DNA from: CPC320 sp002336405 | GTDB lineage: Bacteria; Pseudomonadota; Alphaproteobacteria; Rhodobacterales; Rhodobacteraceae | DNA: 64,000 bases | Direction: 5' to 3' | Assembly: GCA_949372595.1 (NCBI GenBank) | Contig: CASIAN010000028.1 | Location: forward strand, 6,759-70,758 | Notes under the pieces: model-generated | The model's input: the letters and a program-made list of their open reading frames with translations, nothing else | What the model was told of the DNA's origin: nothing | The model's database searches: none | Shown: positions 41,858 to 51,067 of the stretch, one piece after another | How the letters are laid out: each line of letters begins with the position of its first letter | Numbering within the stretch: position 1 is the first letter of the stretch | Program-made: the position numbers and the translations under genes

Positions 41858-42982
41858 TCACACCAACGCTAAATCGGGACCATCCCGATGTGCGGAACTG
41901 GGCTTTCTCAAAGGGATCTCGTTCAATATGACCTTTGTAATGTCAGGAGCATTCATGGCACGCATCAATGCACTATAGTTCATTTGTAATCTTAGCGCGC
42001 TACCCACCCGAGGGTGAGAACGAATTGTCTGTATCACCATGTGATCGCTGGTTGCACCAAGACAGGTGACCCCTTTGGGGAGGGTGAGGCCGGATATATC
42101 GGTGTCTTGCTTTCCAATAGCAATGATCGACCGGATTGCGCGAATGTTGTCAGGAACGAGGTGTAGTTCCTTCAGAGCCGGATTAGTGAATTTTACTTTG
42201 GCGGGAACTGGTTTGACCTTTGCTTCAATGACTTCAGTGACGAGCGTAAACGCATCGGTGAAAAGCCCGCTTATTTTGTCACCTGACACAGGTTCAACCC
42301 CCAGTAAAATCGCCTCGCCCAATCTCAGATTGTTAATACGCGTGCTTGAGTGTGCCCCAAGTGCCCAGGGCAAGTTGGCAGAGTTGCCACCTGAAATTAC
42401 GCGTATTAACGATCCGTGTGCCCGTTCGGTGTCACTGGCGATGGTTGAAAGATCTTTCATTTTTGCAGCGTCCGGTGCCATGCCACTGAGACATGCGAAG
42501 TTTGCGCCAATACCTCTCAGCTTTACACCTGGCATTGCGGCGACTTGTCTTGCAATGGCTGCAACGTTCTCTGGCATGATCCCGTCACGCATATCGCCCA
42601 TCTCTACCATTAACATAATGTGGTGAACCAATTTGGCCTTACGCGCGGCTTCTGCAAGGCGTGCGATCACTTCTATCTCGGAATTATAGCTGGTACTGCA
42701 GCTTCGCACGACGCGATCTGCTTGGCTTAGTATCGGTGTACGGATCAAAGTGATCGGGGTTGTGATGCCGGCCCTTCGCAGCCTTTTTACGTTAGTTATG
42801 CGCGCCTCACCAAGATCAACGGCGCCACCGTCGAGCATGGCTTGAGCGATTTTGGGATGGCCGCAGGTGGCTTTGGTCACGGCGGTCACAGTGATTCCAC
42901 GCGCTTTCAGGCGCTCAACAAGATATCGTGTGTTGTGCTGTATTTTGCCTAGATCAACCTGAATCCGTGGTGTGGTGATCAT
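41858..42982 (-). CDS. PLP-dependent alanine/ornithine-racemase-family enzyme
   Basis: The 374-residue protein has the fold-type III (alanine racemase N-domain) pattern. It starts MITTPRIQVDLGKIQHNTRYLVERL and has the PLP lysine at residue 37 in VTAVTKATCGHP. It then shows VDLGEARITNVKRLR, MLMVEMGDMRDGI, GANFACLSG and ISGGNSANLPWAL. These motifs match the ornithine/alanine racemase family found in amino-acid catabolic clusters, not the cell-wall Alr type. The substrate is unknown. Its start overlaps the stop of a DUF1611 gene (ATGA), so the two are made together. Confidence 0.88.
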   Translation of the reverse strand: MITTPRIQVDLGKIQHNTRYLVERLKARGITVTAVTKATCGHPKIAQAMLDGGAVDLGEARITNVKRLRRAGITTPITLIRTPILSQADRVVRSCSTSYNSEIEVIARLAEAARKAKLVHHIMLMVEMGDMRDGIMPENVAAIARQVAAMPGVKLRGIGANFACLSGMAPDAAKMKDLSTIASDTERAHGSLIRVISGGNSANLPWALGAHSSTRINNLRLGEAILLGVEPVSGDKISGLFTDAFTLVTEVIEAKVKPVPAKVKFTNPALKELHLVPDNIRAIRSIIAIGKQDTDISGLTLPKGVTCLGATSDHMVIQTIRSHPRVGSALRLQMNYSALMRAMNAPDITKVILNEIPLRKPSSAHRDGPDLALV

Positions 42983-44172
42983 GCTGCTGTGACCGGCTCC
43001 TGTTGCAAGTTGGGGTAGGCTAGGACAACCATGCTTAGCAAATCTGCCACCGGGCGGCTCAACGCATCCGTAATGGGCAATCCCAGCCTTTTTGATTGAA
43101 GCGCGATCGTTGCGTCCACCTCACCATCGTTCATCCCCTCATGATTGATTGTGACACCAATGACTTTTGTATCAGCGAAGGCTTCTATCAAAGCAATTTC
43201 ATCCTCTGGGCTGGGCATGGGCATTTGGGGGAAATCGCAACGATGCGGTCGCTTTGGTGCGTACTGGAGGATAACGGCGTCTGGTTGGCTGCCACGCAGG
43301 ATAAAGGCCGAGGTGCAAAAAGCTGGATGGCTCAAAGCGCCTTGGCCCTCGATCAAGATGACATCTGGGTGTTCAGCTTTAGACGCGGCCACGATGGCCC
43401 CCTCCAATTCGCCGCAACAGAACTGGGGTGGAACCGCATCCATGGCAACACCATATTTGGCCCCCTGCATCAACCCAGTTTGGCCCGTGCCAACAAGCAC
43501 CGTCTTGATGCCCTTTGCGTTCAAAGCGCGGGCCAGAACTGTTGCTGTTGTGCGTTTTCCAATCGCACAATCTGTGCCAAGCACCGCAATACGAACTGCG
43601 TTGACTTGTGCAATGCTGCCATCAAAAAGGCGCATGTCTTTGCTTTGTTTAGGCTTGCGGATATCTCTGATTGTCACATCTTGCTTTGATGCAAAGGCTG
43701 CAATCTCAAGATCTTCACTAAGGTATTCATGCAGCCCGCTGACAATATTCATTCCCATTGCAATAGCATCCAATATCACAACGCGGTCCTGCGATGACAG
43801 CTTTCCAGTCGATGGGGCCATCCCGTAAATCAAAGTGTCCGGGACTGTTGGCTCATGCACCAAAGCCGCCTCGAGATTGCTGAAAATGGGAATGTTGTTA
43901 ATGATGTCATCCAAAATTTGGCCGCTATCTTGTCTGTCGTGGGAACTGTCGATGACTGAGACGATTCGGTAAGCCTGAGAATGCCGGATGAGACCATTTG
44001 CTGTTTTACCATCAACCTTTCCGAAATTACCTTCACAATATACGATTGCGGTTGGAACTGTGTTGGGTTGAAGTGTCGAAACTGTCTCTAATTTAGGGGA
44101 CAGATTTGTGGGTGATGCTTGCAGCCTGATGTTACTAGGGATAGTATCGGCAGTCTCAATTTCGGTTTCCAT
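42979..44172 (-). CDS. DUF1611 family protein, DgcN paralogue
   Basis: The 397-residue protein shares the two-domain layout of DgcN: an N-terminal Rossmann-like part with VSGLHEYLSEDLEI, and a P-loop-like domain with GTDCAIGKR (199-207), GTGQTGLMQGAKYGVAMDAVP and IEGQGALSHPAF. An extra 45 residues precede the family core. The start at 44172 follows AAAGGACG by 6 nt; a longer frame upstream is not family sequence. In the DgcN family the P-loop-like domain is associated with an acetyl-CoA-dependent N-acetyl transfer to D-glutamate. This copy diverges clearly from the one at 7004 and is paired with a PLP racemase, so its substrate is probably different. Confidence 0.85.
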   Translation of the reverse strand: METEIETADTIPSNIRLQASPTNLSPKLETVSTLQPNTVPTAIVYCEGNFGKVDGKTANGLIRHSQAYRIVSVIDSSHDRQDSGQILDDIINNIPIFSNLEAALVHEPTVPDTLIYGMAPSTGKLSSQDRVVILDAIAMGMNIVSGLHEYLSEDLEIAAFASKQDVTIRDIRKPKQSKDMRLFDGSIAQVNAVRIAVLGTDCAIGKRTTATVLARALNAKGIKTVLVGTGQTGLMQGAKYGVAMDAVPPQFCCGELEGAIVAASKAEHPDVILIEGQGALSHPAFCTSAFILRGSQPDAVILQYAPKRPHRCDFPQMPMPSPEDEIALIEAFADTKVIGVTINHEGMNDGEVDATIALQSKRLGLPITDALSRPVADLLSMVVLAYPNLQQEPVTAA

Positions 44173-44670
44173 GTTCGTCCTTTTGGTGAAGTGGGCACAT
44201 GACGCTTTAGTCATGGCAGAGAGCACTGAAACGCAGTGGTTCAGCCCCCAGTTATTGATCTCGTGGTCGTTCATCACAAACGGGCAGCACCACACAGGAA
44301 AAAATGTGATCGCGCCGATAGAATCGGTAACTTTTACAAAAATCAATTCCCCTTAAATCGGGGCGACATAGTAAATTTTTGTGATGGAAGAGTGCAATTC
44401 GCTTTGGTAGGCATCGAGCCCAGTCAGCAGAAAACAGCAACCCTCTATTCTCTACCTATAGATGTTGGGGGTAAAAAATACAACCCCCTAGAGTTTCTAT
44501 ATCGACAGTGTAACCATTCGTTACGCTGCATTACCAGGGTGGCTTGGCCTCCGACTGGCATTCTGTGCTGTGCAACTGGGCTCCGCATGTTTTATAGCCG
44601 GAACATCCGCTGAATTACTTTTATCCCAGCAATAAAATGAGTTACTAATAGTAGAAATAGGTGGATCAAC
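44173..44670. other. Divergent promoter region, about 500 bp
   Basis: No gene is supported on either strand. It should carry promoters of the DUF1611-racemase pair and of the divergent uracil-DNA-glycosylase-like gene. A 6-bp inverted repeat of GGGGGT and ACCCCC (44467-44488) is present but lacks a T-run or a known partner. Confidence 0.45.
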
Positions 44671-45267
44671 ATGCCAGAAACCCTTCATACACTAGCATCA
44701 AAGATACGGTCTTGTGCGCTCTGCAAGGGTTTGGAGTTGGGGCCAAAGCCGGTATTTCAACTAGATGAAAGTGTTAAGATTCTGATTGTGGGGCAGGCCC
44801 CAGGGCGGCTGGCCCATGCGAAAAACCGGCCGTTCGATGACCCGTCTGGAGATCGTTTGCGCAGTTGGATCGGCGTAGATCGAACCACATTTTATGAAGA
44901 CAAAAGGATAGGGATTTTCCCAATGGGACTTTGCTATCCCGGGTCTGGGCCAGGCGGCGACAAACCGCCAAGAAAGACGTGTGCGACAACATGGAGGCTA
45001 CCGGTTCTGCAGGCCCTCGAAAAAGTTGAGCTTACTTTGGTTCTTGGACGCTATGCAATTGCCTGGCATTTGCCAGATTTTCGCGGTCACCGCGTTACCG
45101 AAGCGGTCAGACGGTCTGCAGAAGGTCGAAAAGGCATCTTCATTTTGCCACATCCCAGCCCCAGAAATAATAGGTGGTTGAAAAAAAATGCTTGGTTTGA
45201 AGCGCAGATTGTCCCGCGTATTCGGTTGCAAACGGCGCAGGTGTTAGACGGCACTGCCTTGCATTAA
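44671..45267 (+). CDS. Uracil-DNA glycosylase family protein
   Basis: The 198-residue protein has the UDG-superfamily fold. Motif A is LIVGQAPGRLAHAKNRPFDDPSGDRLRSWIG and the C-terminal motif is ILPHPSPRNNRWL. Four cysteines, CALC near the N-terminus (about residues 14-17) plus LCYPG and KTCATTW, could hold a 4Fe-4S cluster as in family 4/5 enzymes. The active-site residues differ from those of classical Ung, so the exact base removed is uncertain. No neighbouring repair genes. Confidence 0.85.
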   Translation: MPETLHTLASKIRSCALCKGLELGPKPVFQLDESVKILIVGQAPGRLAHAKNRPFDDPSGDRLRSWIGVDRTTFYEDKRIGIFPMGLCYPGSGPGGDKPPRKTCATTWRLPVLQALEKVELTLVLGRYAIAWHLPDFRGHRVTEAVRRSAEGRKGIFILPHPSPRNNRWLKKNAWFEAQIVPRIRLQTAQVLDGTALH

Positions 45268-45722
45268 CCTTGGTAATCGTTGTCGCTGGGTTGTTGTTTT
45301 ATAGCGTAAAGCGTCTTAAAAGCGCGATTTTGAAATTCCGTCATGGTATTCAATTATTCTGTGGATGATTTTTAAAATTCCAGTCAAATAGGTGTGCTAT
45401 AGCCGTGTCGTTTCAATTTTTACCGCTGCGGGGTGGGGATGTTCTTGCTTGCGCCCCGCGCCAAAAATAATGGGTGCAGGGACGTGGTGAAATTTTTCTA
45501 TACTTACGTTTGAAGCAACCCATTCGTGGCGAGATGCGTAGTTAAAGTATCTGGAGTTCGCTGTTTGGGTCTGAGGAGGAGGTCGCAAACTGACGTGCGC
45601 AAGGGTCGCAGATCTTTACCTTGCGTCATCCACACTGGCACAATACGCCATGAGACATGAAAAACCCGTGGTCAAGGCCCAGCTGCTGCCTTTTCTACGC
45701 AACCGGGTGTGTGGGGTTCTAA
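45268..45722. other. Intergenic region
   Basis: About 455 bp without a supported gene. Upstream of the SseB-like gene it probably contains a promoter. No RNA family or repeat was recognised. Confidence 0.45.
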
Positions 45723-46514
45723 ATGACTGAAAAGACGCTGATTGATCTGGCCCATGCAGCAATGGAGTGCGCCCTCGAGGACGCCACACTGCGGCTGCAA
45801 TTTTATGAAAAACTGGCCGCATCCGAGTTGTTTTTATTGGTCACAGAAGAGGTGACAGGTGATAGTGTGTCACCTGAAGTGTTCGATTTATCCGACAGTC
45901 GATTTGTGCTGGTGTTTGACCGGGAAGAGCGGCTGGTCCAGTTCACAGGCCGGGTGGCCCCCTATGCGAGCCTGTCAGGCCGGACTATTGCGACGATGCT
46001 GGCGGGGCAGGGGATCGGGCTTGGGGTTAACCTTGACGTAGCCCCCTCGTCTATTTTGATACCGGCAGATGCCGTGGATTGGCTTGCAAGCACGTTGCAA
46101 GCCGCCCCAGAACAGCTTGAGACGCGGTTACAGGAGTTTTCTGCGCCCCGTGGGCTGCCAGAGGTTTTGCTGACGGCACTTGATGGTAAACTCGCCTCAG
46201 CCACCGGACTTGCGCGCACCGCCTATTTGGTCGGGGTCAGCTATGAACAAGGCGGGCATGGTCATCTATTGGCTTTTATCGATGCACGCCCGGGCGCACA
46301 GGGCGCTTTGGCTCAGGCTGCGAATGAGGCATTGACGTTCTCTGGTATCGAGGCCGGGTCAATTGATGTGGGCTTTTTTGACAGTACCGATCCGTTGGTT
46401 GGGTCTTTGGCTGGTTGCGGATTGCGCTTTGATTTGCCAGACCCGGTGCAGGCGCAAAATATTGCTGCTTCTGCCCCGGGAATGGACCGAGATAAACCAC
46501 CGCTTTTGCGCTGA
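45723..46514 (+). CDS. SseB family protein
   Basis: The 263-residue protein starts MTEKTLIDLAHAAMECALEDATLRLQFYEKLAASELFLLV and carries the SseB N-terminal domain, with FVLVFDREERLVQFTGRVAPYASLSGRTIATML and LGVNLDVAPSSILIPADAVDWL. A second SseB-like C-terminal part follows (FIDARPGAQGALAQAANEAL). In E. coli SseB affects serine sensitivity and sulfurtransferase activity, but the biochemical role is not known. It is convergent with ghrA. Confidence 0.85.
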   Translation: MTEKTLIDLAHAAMECALEDATLRLQFYEKLAASELFLLVTEEVTGDSVSPEVFDLSDSRFVLVFDREERLVQFTGRVAPYASLSGRTIATMLAGQGIGLGVNLDVAPSSILIPADAVDWLASTLQAAPEQLETRLQEFSAPRGLPEVLLTALDGKLASATGLARTAYLVGVSYEQGGHGHLLAFIDARPGAQGALAQAANEALTFSGIEAGSIDVGFFDSTDPLVGSLAGCGLRFDLPDPVQAQNIAASAPGMDRDKPPLLR

Positions 46515-47444
46515 TCAATACCCGGTGTGACGATCGACTAGGTGCAAAAGCGCCTCGCCGGCTTCGCCACGTCGTATATTTTCCGCAATCACTTTTGACG
46601 CACTGTCTGGCCGTGTTCCAGAGGCAATATGTGGCGTCACCGTGATTTTGGGGTGATGCCAGAACACATGCTCCGCGGGCAAGGGCTCAATATCAAAGAC
46701 ATCAAGCGTCGCATGCCCCAAATGCTCTGCATCCAGACAGGCCAGTAGGGCGTCATCATCAATCAGTGGTCCACGTCCGGCGTTGATCAGCACAGCACCT
46801 TTTGGCAACGCCGCCAGCCGCTGGGCATTGATCACGCCCTGCGTGCCAGCGGTTAGAGGCAACAGTAAGATGACAATCTGTGCAGTTTCGAGGGATTTAT
46901 CAAGCTGGTTTTCGCCGTGCAGCACCGTGGCTTCCGGTATTTTTTTTGCTGTTCGGCTCCAGCCAGTGACGGGGAACTCCAAATTTATGAGAGCCTGCGC
47001 ACAAGCTTGTCCCAAAGTTCCCATCCCCAAAATAGTCACCGGTCGCTCGCGGGCCAGTGGTGCGATTTCGCTGCGCCAGAGGCCGTCTTGACCTAAAATA
47101 TGCGAATCCATACCAAGATGATGGCGCATCACATGCCCCGTGACCCATTCGACCATGCCGCGGGTCATGCCACGGTCGATCATCCGTGCCAGTGGTATCT
47201 TTAGAGTTTGATTTCCCACGATATTCTCTACCCCGGCCCAGAGATTGAGAACCGCACGACAGTTTGTATAGGGGGTGAAATCTTGCAATGCGCTGTTGGG
47301 TGCATAGACAATATAATCCACCTGTTCGGGTGAAAATTTGGTCCGCATATCAAAGGTCAGCCCAGCTGCATTCAGGGCTTTGGTCAGCGGCGCTTGGTAT
47401 TCATCCCAGCGGTCAGAATGGGCGGCAAACAGAATATTAATCAT
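46515..47444 (-). CDS. ghrA: Glyoxylate/hydroxypyruvate reductase A-like 2-hydroxyacid dehydrogenase
   Basis: The 309-residue enzyme belongs to the D-2-hydroxyacid dehydrogenases of the GhrA type. It starts MINILFAAHSDRWDEYQAPL and has the NAD(P)-binding region VTILGMGTLGQACAQAL, then LLPLTAGTQGVINAQRLAALPKGAVLINAGRGPLIDDDALLACL with the substrate Arg, and a C-terminal catalytic His region TVTPHIASGTRP. GhrA reduces glyoxylate and hydroxypyruvate. It begins 7 bp after the rodA stop, so it may be read with the cell-shape operon, though functionally unrelated. Glyoxylate is also a product of Mcl1. Confidence 0.88.
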   Translation of the reverse strand: MINILFAAHSDRWDEYQAPLTKALNAAGLTFDMRTKFSPEQVDYIVYAPNSALQDFTPYTNCRAVLNLWAGVENIVGNQTLKIPLARMIDRGMTRGMVEWVTGHVMRHHLGMDSHILGQDGLWRSEIAPLARERPVTILGMGTLGQACAQALINLEFPVTGWSRTAKKIPEATVLHGENQLDKSLETAQIVILLLPLTAGTQGVINAQRLAALPKGAVLINAGRGPLIDDDALLACLDAEHLGHATLDVFDIEPLPAEHVFWHHPKITVTPHIASGTRPDSASKVIAENIRRGEAGEALLHLVDRHTGY

Positions 47445-47451
47445 TATAGGC

Positions 47452-48591
47452 TCATCTCGGTCTGTGGACATGGGCAGATTGTACCAGCCCAAATCCGATC
47501 ATCAAGATCAACATGGCTGATCCACCATAGCTGACTAGCGGCAGTGGCACACCGACCACGGGCACCAAGCCCATGACCATCGACATATTTACTGCAAAAA
47601 ACAGGAAAAATGTACTTGCGATGCCAAAGATTAAAAGTGAAGAAAATCGGTCCTTATTTTTCAAAGCTGACAGAATGCAAAACACCAGCACCAATGCATA
47701 AAGGCTGAGCAGGGAAATGGCGCCGATAAACCCAAATTCCTCAGCCAGTGTGGTGAAAATAAAATCGGTATGTTTCTCTGGAAGAAAATTCAGCCGGCTC
47801 TGGGTGCCTTGCATAAAGCCGCGCCCACTCCAGCCGCCCGAGCCAAGTGCGATCTTGGATTGAATGATGTTATACCCGGCTCCCAGCGGGTCATTGGTTG
47901 GATCTAGAAAGGTCTCAATGCGCCTGAATTGATAGTCTTTGAGCATTTGCCAAGATGTTCCCTGGCTTTGAAACACAATCGAAATCAATCCGATCCCGGC
48001 TGTGATCATGGTGATGAAATACGCCCAGTGTACGCCGGCTAAAAACATCACCACAGCACCCCCCAAAGTTAACAGGATCGCTGTGCCCAGATCTGGCTGC
48101 CTCAACACAAGTGCGGCGGGAAGCAGGATGATGGCTGCGGGCAAGATGACCCAAATGATCTTTGAGGTTTTCTCAAGTGGCAACCAATCATAGTAAGATG
48201 CGATGGCCATGATAAGCGCAATTTTCATGACTTCAGATGGTTGTAAGTTGATAAACCCAAGGTCAATCCAGCGTTTTGCCCCCATCCCGACGGCGCCAAA
48301 AAATTCAACAAACAACAGCAAGCCCAAAGCGCAAAGATAGGCGAGGCTGGAGACGCTGCGCCAGAACCAGATCGGCAGCATGCCAACCATCACCATCAAA
48401 AGAAACCCCAAGATGAATCTTTTGATTTGGGGGCTTGCCCATGGCGTAAAAGATCCCCCCGCAACCGAATAGAGTTGCAACACCCCTAGAGCGGCAATGG
48501 CTGTTAGCAAAATGGCCAGAGGCCAGTTGAAAAACAATATTTTGCGCAGCCCCGTCGGCACAGTTTTGACGGTATACTCAAGATAACTCAT
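47452..48591 (-). CDS. rodA: Peptidoglycan glycosyltransferase RodA
   Basis: The 379-residue SEDS protein has about ten membrane helices and the family motifs GMGAKRWIDLGFINLQPSEVMKIALI, LRQPDLGTAILL and EKHTDFIFTTLAEEFGFIGA. The C-terminal GVPLPLVSYGGSAMLILMIGFGLVQS completes it. RodA polymerises glycan strands for side-wall growth together with PBP2. It overlaps mrdA by four bases. Confidence 0.95.
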   Translation of the reverse strand: MSYLEYTVKTVPTGLRKILFFNWPLAILLTAIAALGVLQLYSVAGGSFTPWASPQIKRFILGFLLMVMVGMLPIWFWRSVSSLAYLCALGLLLFVEFFGAVGMGAKRWIDLGFINLQPSEVMKIALIMAIASYYDWLPLEKTSKIIWVILPAAIILLPAALVLRQPDLGTAILLTLGGAVVMFLAGVHWAYFITMITAGIGLISIVFQSQGTSWQMLKDYQFRRIETFLDPTNDPLGAGYNIIQSKIALGSGGWSGRGFMQGTQSRLNFLPEKHTDFIFTTLAEEFGFIGAISLLSLYALVLVFCILSALKNKDRFSSLLIFGIASTFFLFFAVNMSMVMGLVPVVGVPLPLVSYGGSAMLILMIGFGLVQSAHVHRPR

Positions 48592-50531
48592 ACTTTGCTT
48601 TTCCGAGTGCTCTGAAACGGTTGTCGCAATTTTTCCAATTCTTGACGCTGTGCCTTAATTTTTGATCGGTCCTTGGCTGGATAAGCGCTGAGCGGGGGAT
48701 CCCCGTCATAAAGCGCCTGAAGCGTGATATCGCGAGCAATAGGCGCTGCAATCTTAGAACCGCCACCGCCATGCTCAACCACCACCGCAACAGCGATTTC
48801 CGGTGCGTCGAAAGGGGCGAAATTGACAAACAGCGCATGGTCCCGGCGGTTCCAGGGTAAGTCGCTATTTTTTGTCACCCCCCGTTTGCGTTCGGCTTCG
48901 GTAATATTACGGACTTGGCTGGTTCCGGTTTTCCCGGCAAGTCGGAATTTTGCGTCTATGATACGTGACTGGTACGCTGTTCCACGACGATTGTTGCTAA
49001 CCTCGTACATGGCTTTGCGTATTTGTTGCATATGTGCGTCCTGAAGTCCAAGCGGCGGGTCTTGACGATTTGGCTGCTCGATACCATCAATCTTTTTGAT
49101 AAGTCGTGGTACCACCGACTTGCCGCTTGCCAACCGTGCTGCCATGACGGCAAGCTGCAGCGGCGATGTCAAAACATAGCCCTGCCCAATCGCAGCGTTT
49201 ACCGTATCGCCGATCACCCAGTCGTGACCCCGGTTTAACCGTTTCCAATTTTTATCGGGTGTGAGCCCACTCGCCACCCCGGACATTGGAATATCATGAG
49301 CGGTGCCAAGGCCAAACCGCCGTGCAATATCAGTGATTTTTTCGATTCCAACCTTCAGCGCCAATTCATAAAAATAAACGTCACAGCTCTCGCGCAGGGA
49401 GGCCTCAAGATCAACCTTGCCGTGACCGGCTCGCTTCCAGCAGTGAAAACGACGTCCGCTGACTTCAAGATGTCCATTGCACCGCACTGTTTCAGCCGCA
49501 GTGATTAAACCTTCATCCAGTGCAGCAAGCGCCGTTAGCATTTTAAATACTGACCCAGGAGGATAGGCATCTTGAACAGTTTTTGACGCGAGGGGTCGGC
49601 GTTTATCTTCTCGCAAGGCAGAGAAATCTGCGAATGAAATGCGGTGGACAAACTTATTAGGATCGTAGCTAGGAGAGGAGGCAATGGCCAATAGATCGCC
49701 AGTTTGGCAATTGATCACCACCGCCGATGCGCTGAGTTCTCCCAGTCGCGCTTGAATATAATCTTGCAACTGGGCATTCACCGTCAGTTGAAGGTTGGCA
49801 CCGGTTTCGCCCTCTTTTCGATCCAGTTCCCGCATCATACGGCCAAGAGAATTGACCTCTACTCTCTTTGACCCGGCACGCCCTCGCAAGGCTGTTTCGA
49901 ATTCAGCTTCAATCCCCACCTTACCGATTTGAAATCGTGGAATGCGTAAAATGGGCTCGGGATCCCTGATGCGTTCGAGGTCCCGACTGCTGACTGGCCC
50001 GACATAGCCCACGACATGGGCGAATATACGGCCCATGGGATAGCGTCTGGACTGGCCCACTTCGGGTGTCACCCCCGGCAGAACTGGCGCGTTTACCGCG
50101 GCTCGGGTGATGTCTTCCCAAGTAACACGATCGGCAATTGTAACTGGCAGAAACGGTGCTGACCGGTTCATTTCTGCGATTGCCCGGTTTAGAGCGTCAG
50201 GATCAAGTTCGATTAAACGCGTTAATTTATTCAAAACACTTGTGACATCTCCAGCGTCTTCACGGACCATTGTGATCCGGTAACTGGGTTCATTCTCCGC
50301 AATGATCGTACCATTTCGATCAAATATCTGACCACGAATAGGCGGTAAAAGCCGGATGTTGATACGGTTTTCTTCGGCCAATAGTCTGAATTGATCGGCT
50401 TGCTCGACTTGCAGGTGACGCATCCGCAAGGCAAGTATGCCCATGAAAACGGCTTGTGCGCCACCCAGTATGAGCCCGCGCCGAGAAACTGTTTTCGCAC
50501 TACTGTTGCCGTTTCTAAAGGGGCGTCTCAT
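48588..50531 (-). CDS. mrdA: Penicillin-binding protein 2
   Basis: The 647-residue class B PBP has an N-terminal membrane anchor (LILGGAQAVFMGILALRM), a dimerisation/allosteric region, and a C-terminal transpeptidase domain. The active-site motifs are SVFK (in AYPPGSVFKMLTAL, nucleophile Ser), the ESCDVYFYEL region with SCD, and KTG in LAGKTGTSQV. It cross-links side-wall peptidoglycan with RodA in the elongasome. It overlaps mreD and rodA by four bases each. Confidence 0.95.
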   Translation of the reverse strand: MRRPFRNGNSSAKTVSRRGLILGGAQAVFMGILALRMRHLQVEQADQFRLLAEENRINIRLLPPIRGQIFDRNGTIIAENEPSYRITMVREDAGDVTSVLNKLTRLIELDPDALNRAIAEMNRSAPFLPVTIADRVTWEDITRAAVNAPVLPGVTPEVGQSRRYPMGRIFAHVVGYVGPVSSRDLERIRDPEPILRIPRFQIGKVGIEAEFETALRGRAGSKRVEVNSLGRMMRELDRKEGETGANLQLTVNAQLQDYIQARLGELSASAVVINCQTGDLLAIASSPSYDPNKFVHRISFADFSALREDKRRPLASKTVQDAYPPGSVFKMLTALAALDEGLITAAETVRCNGHLEVSGRRFHCWKRAGHGKVDLEASLRESCDVYFYELALKVGIEKITDIARRFGLGTAHDIPMSGVASGLTPDKNWKRLNRGHDWVIGDTVNAAIGQGYVLTSPLQLAVMAARLASGKSVVPRLIKKIDGIEQPNRQDPPLGLQDAHMQQIRKAMYEVSNNRRGTAYQSRIIDAKFRLAGKTGTSQVRNITEAERKRGVTKNSDLPWNRRDHALFVNFAPFDAPEIAVAVVVEHGGGGSKIAAPIARDITLQALYDGDPPLSAYPAKDRSKIKAQRQELEKLRQPFQSTRKSKV

Positions 50532-51067
50532 AGCCGGTATCTCAAGATGCTGTCATCATCGGTGGGCGATTTGTGAATGCCCAGAAGATGGTGTGCCAAG
50601 CCGGTTAACACTGGATACAGCAAGATTGTTCCCACGGTCTGCATGGCAGATAATCCGGCAGGTGGTGGTGGTGCCATTGTCAGCGTCAGAAGAAAATGAC
50701 TGCCCATCGCCTGCATGATTATGACCAGAGCGATGGTCAACCATTCGACGCCAAAAGTAGCCACGCGCAAATGTTGGGAGCGGCGTTTTAACCATTCACA
50801 GCTTATGACCATAAAAAGGCTCATCAAGCCTGGGGGGCGGTGCAGAATAAAATCGGAAAATAAAAACAGCAGCGCGACCGATCCTATAGGAATGTAAGCG
50901 GGTCGTCTGATCGCATAGACAATTGTGATGGCCATCAAAAGGTCTGGGCCAACCCAGGTTGGCGGAGTGGTTCTGAGAGGTAGCAGCTGATAAAAAATGA
51001 TTATCAATCCGATCCCAATATACAGCAGTTGCTTTAACAATAGCGCAGCAGCACGGCGGTCAATCAT
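50528..51067 (-). CDS. mreD: Rod-shape-determining membrane protein MreD
   Basis: The 179-residue hydrophobic protein has about five membrane helices and the weakly conserved MreD pattern, including LPLRTTPPTWVGPDLLMAITIVYAIRRPAYIPIGSVALLFLFSDFIL. It bridges MreC to the elongasome. Assignment rests on its position between mreC and mrdA and the membrane topology. It overlaps mreC by 8 bp. Confidence 0.9.
   Translation of the reverse strand: MIDRRAAALLLKQLLYIGIGLIIIFYQLLPLRTTPPTWVGPDLLMAITIVYAIRRPAYIPIGSVALLFLFSDFILHRPPGLMSLFMVISCEWLKRRSQHLRVATFGVEWLTIALVIIMQAMGSHFLLTLTMAPPPPAGLSAMQTVGTILLYPVLTGLAHHLLGIHKSPTDDDSILRYRL

Noticed and set aside
44467..44488. GGGGGT/ACCCCC inverted repeat upstream of the UDG-like gene
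   Set aside because: Only six pairs, no T-run and no position relative to a start that would make it a clear regulator or terminator.
45616..45822. Short frames around the SseB start
   Set aside because: They are shadows of the SseB gene or lack ribosome sites.
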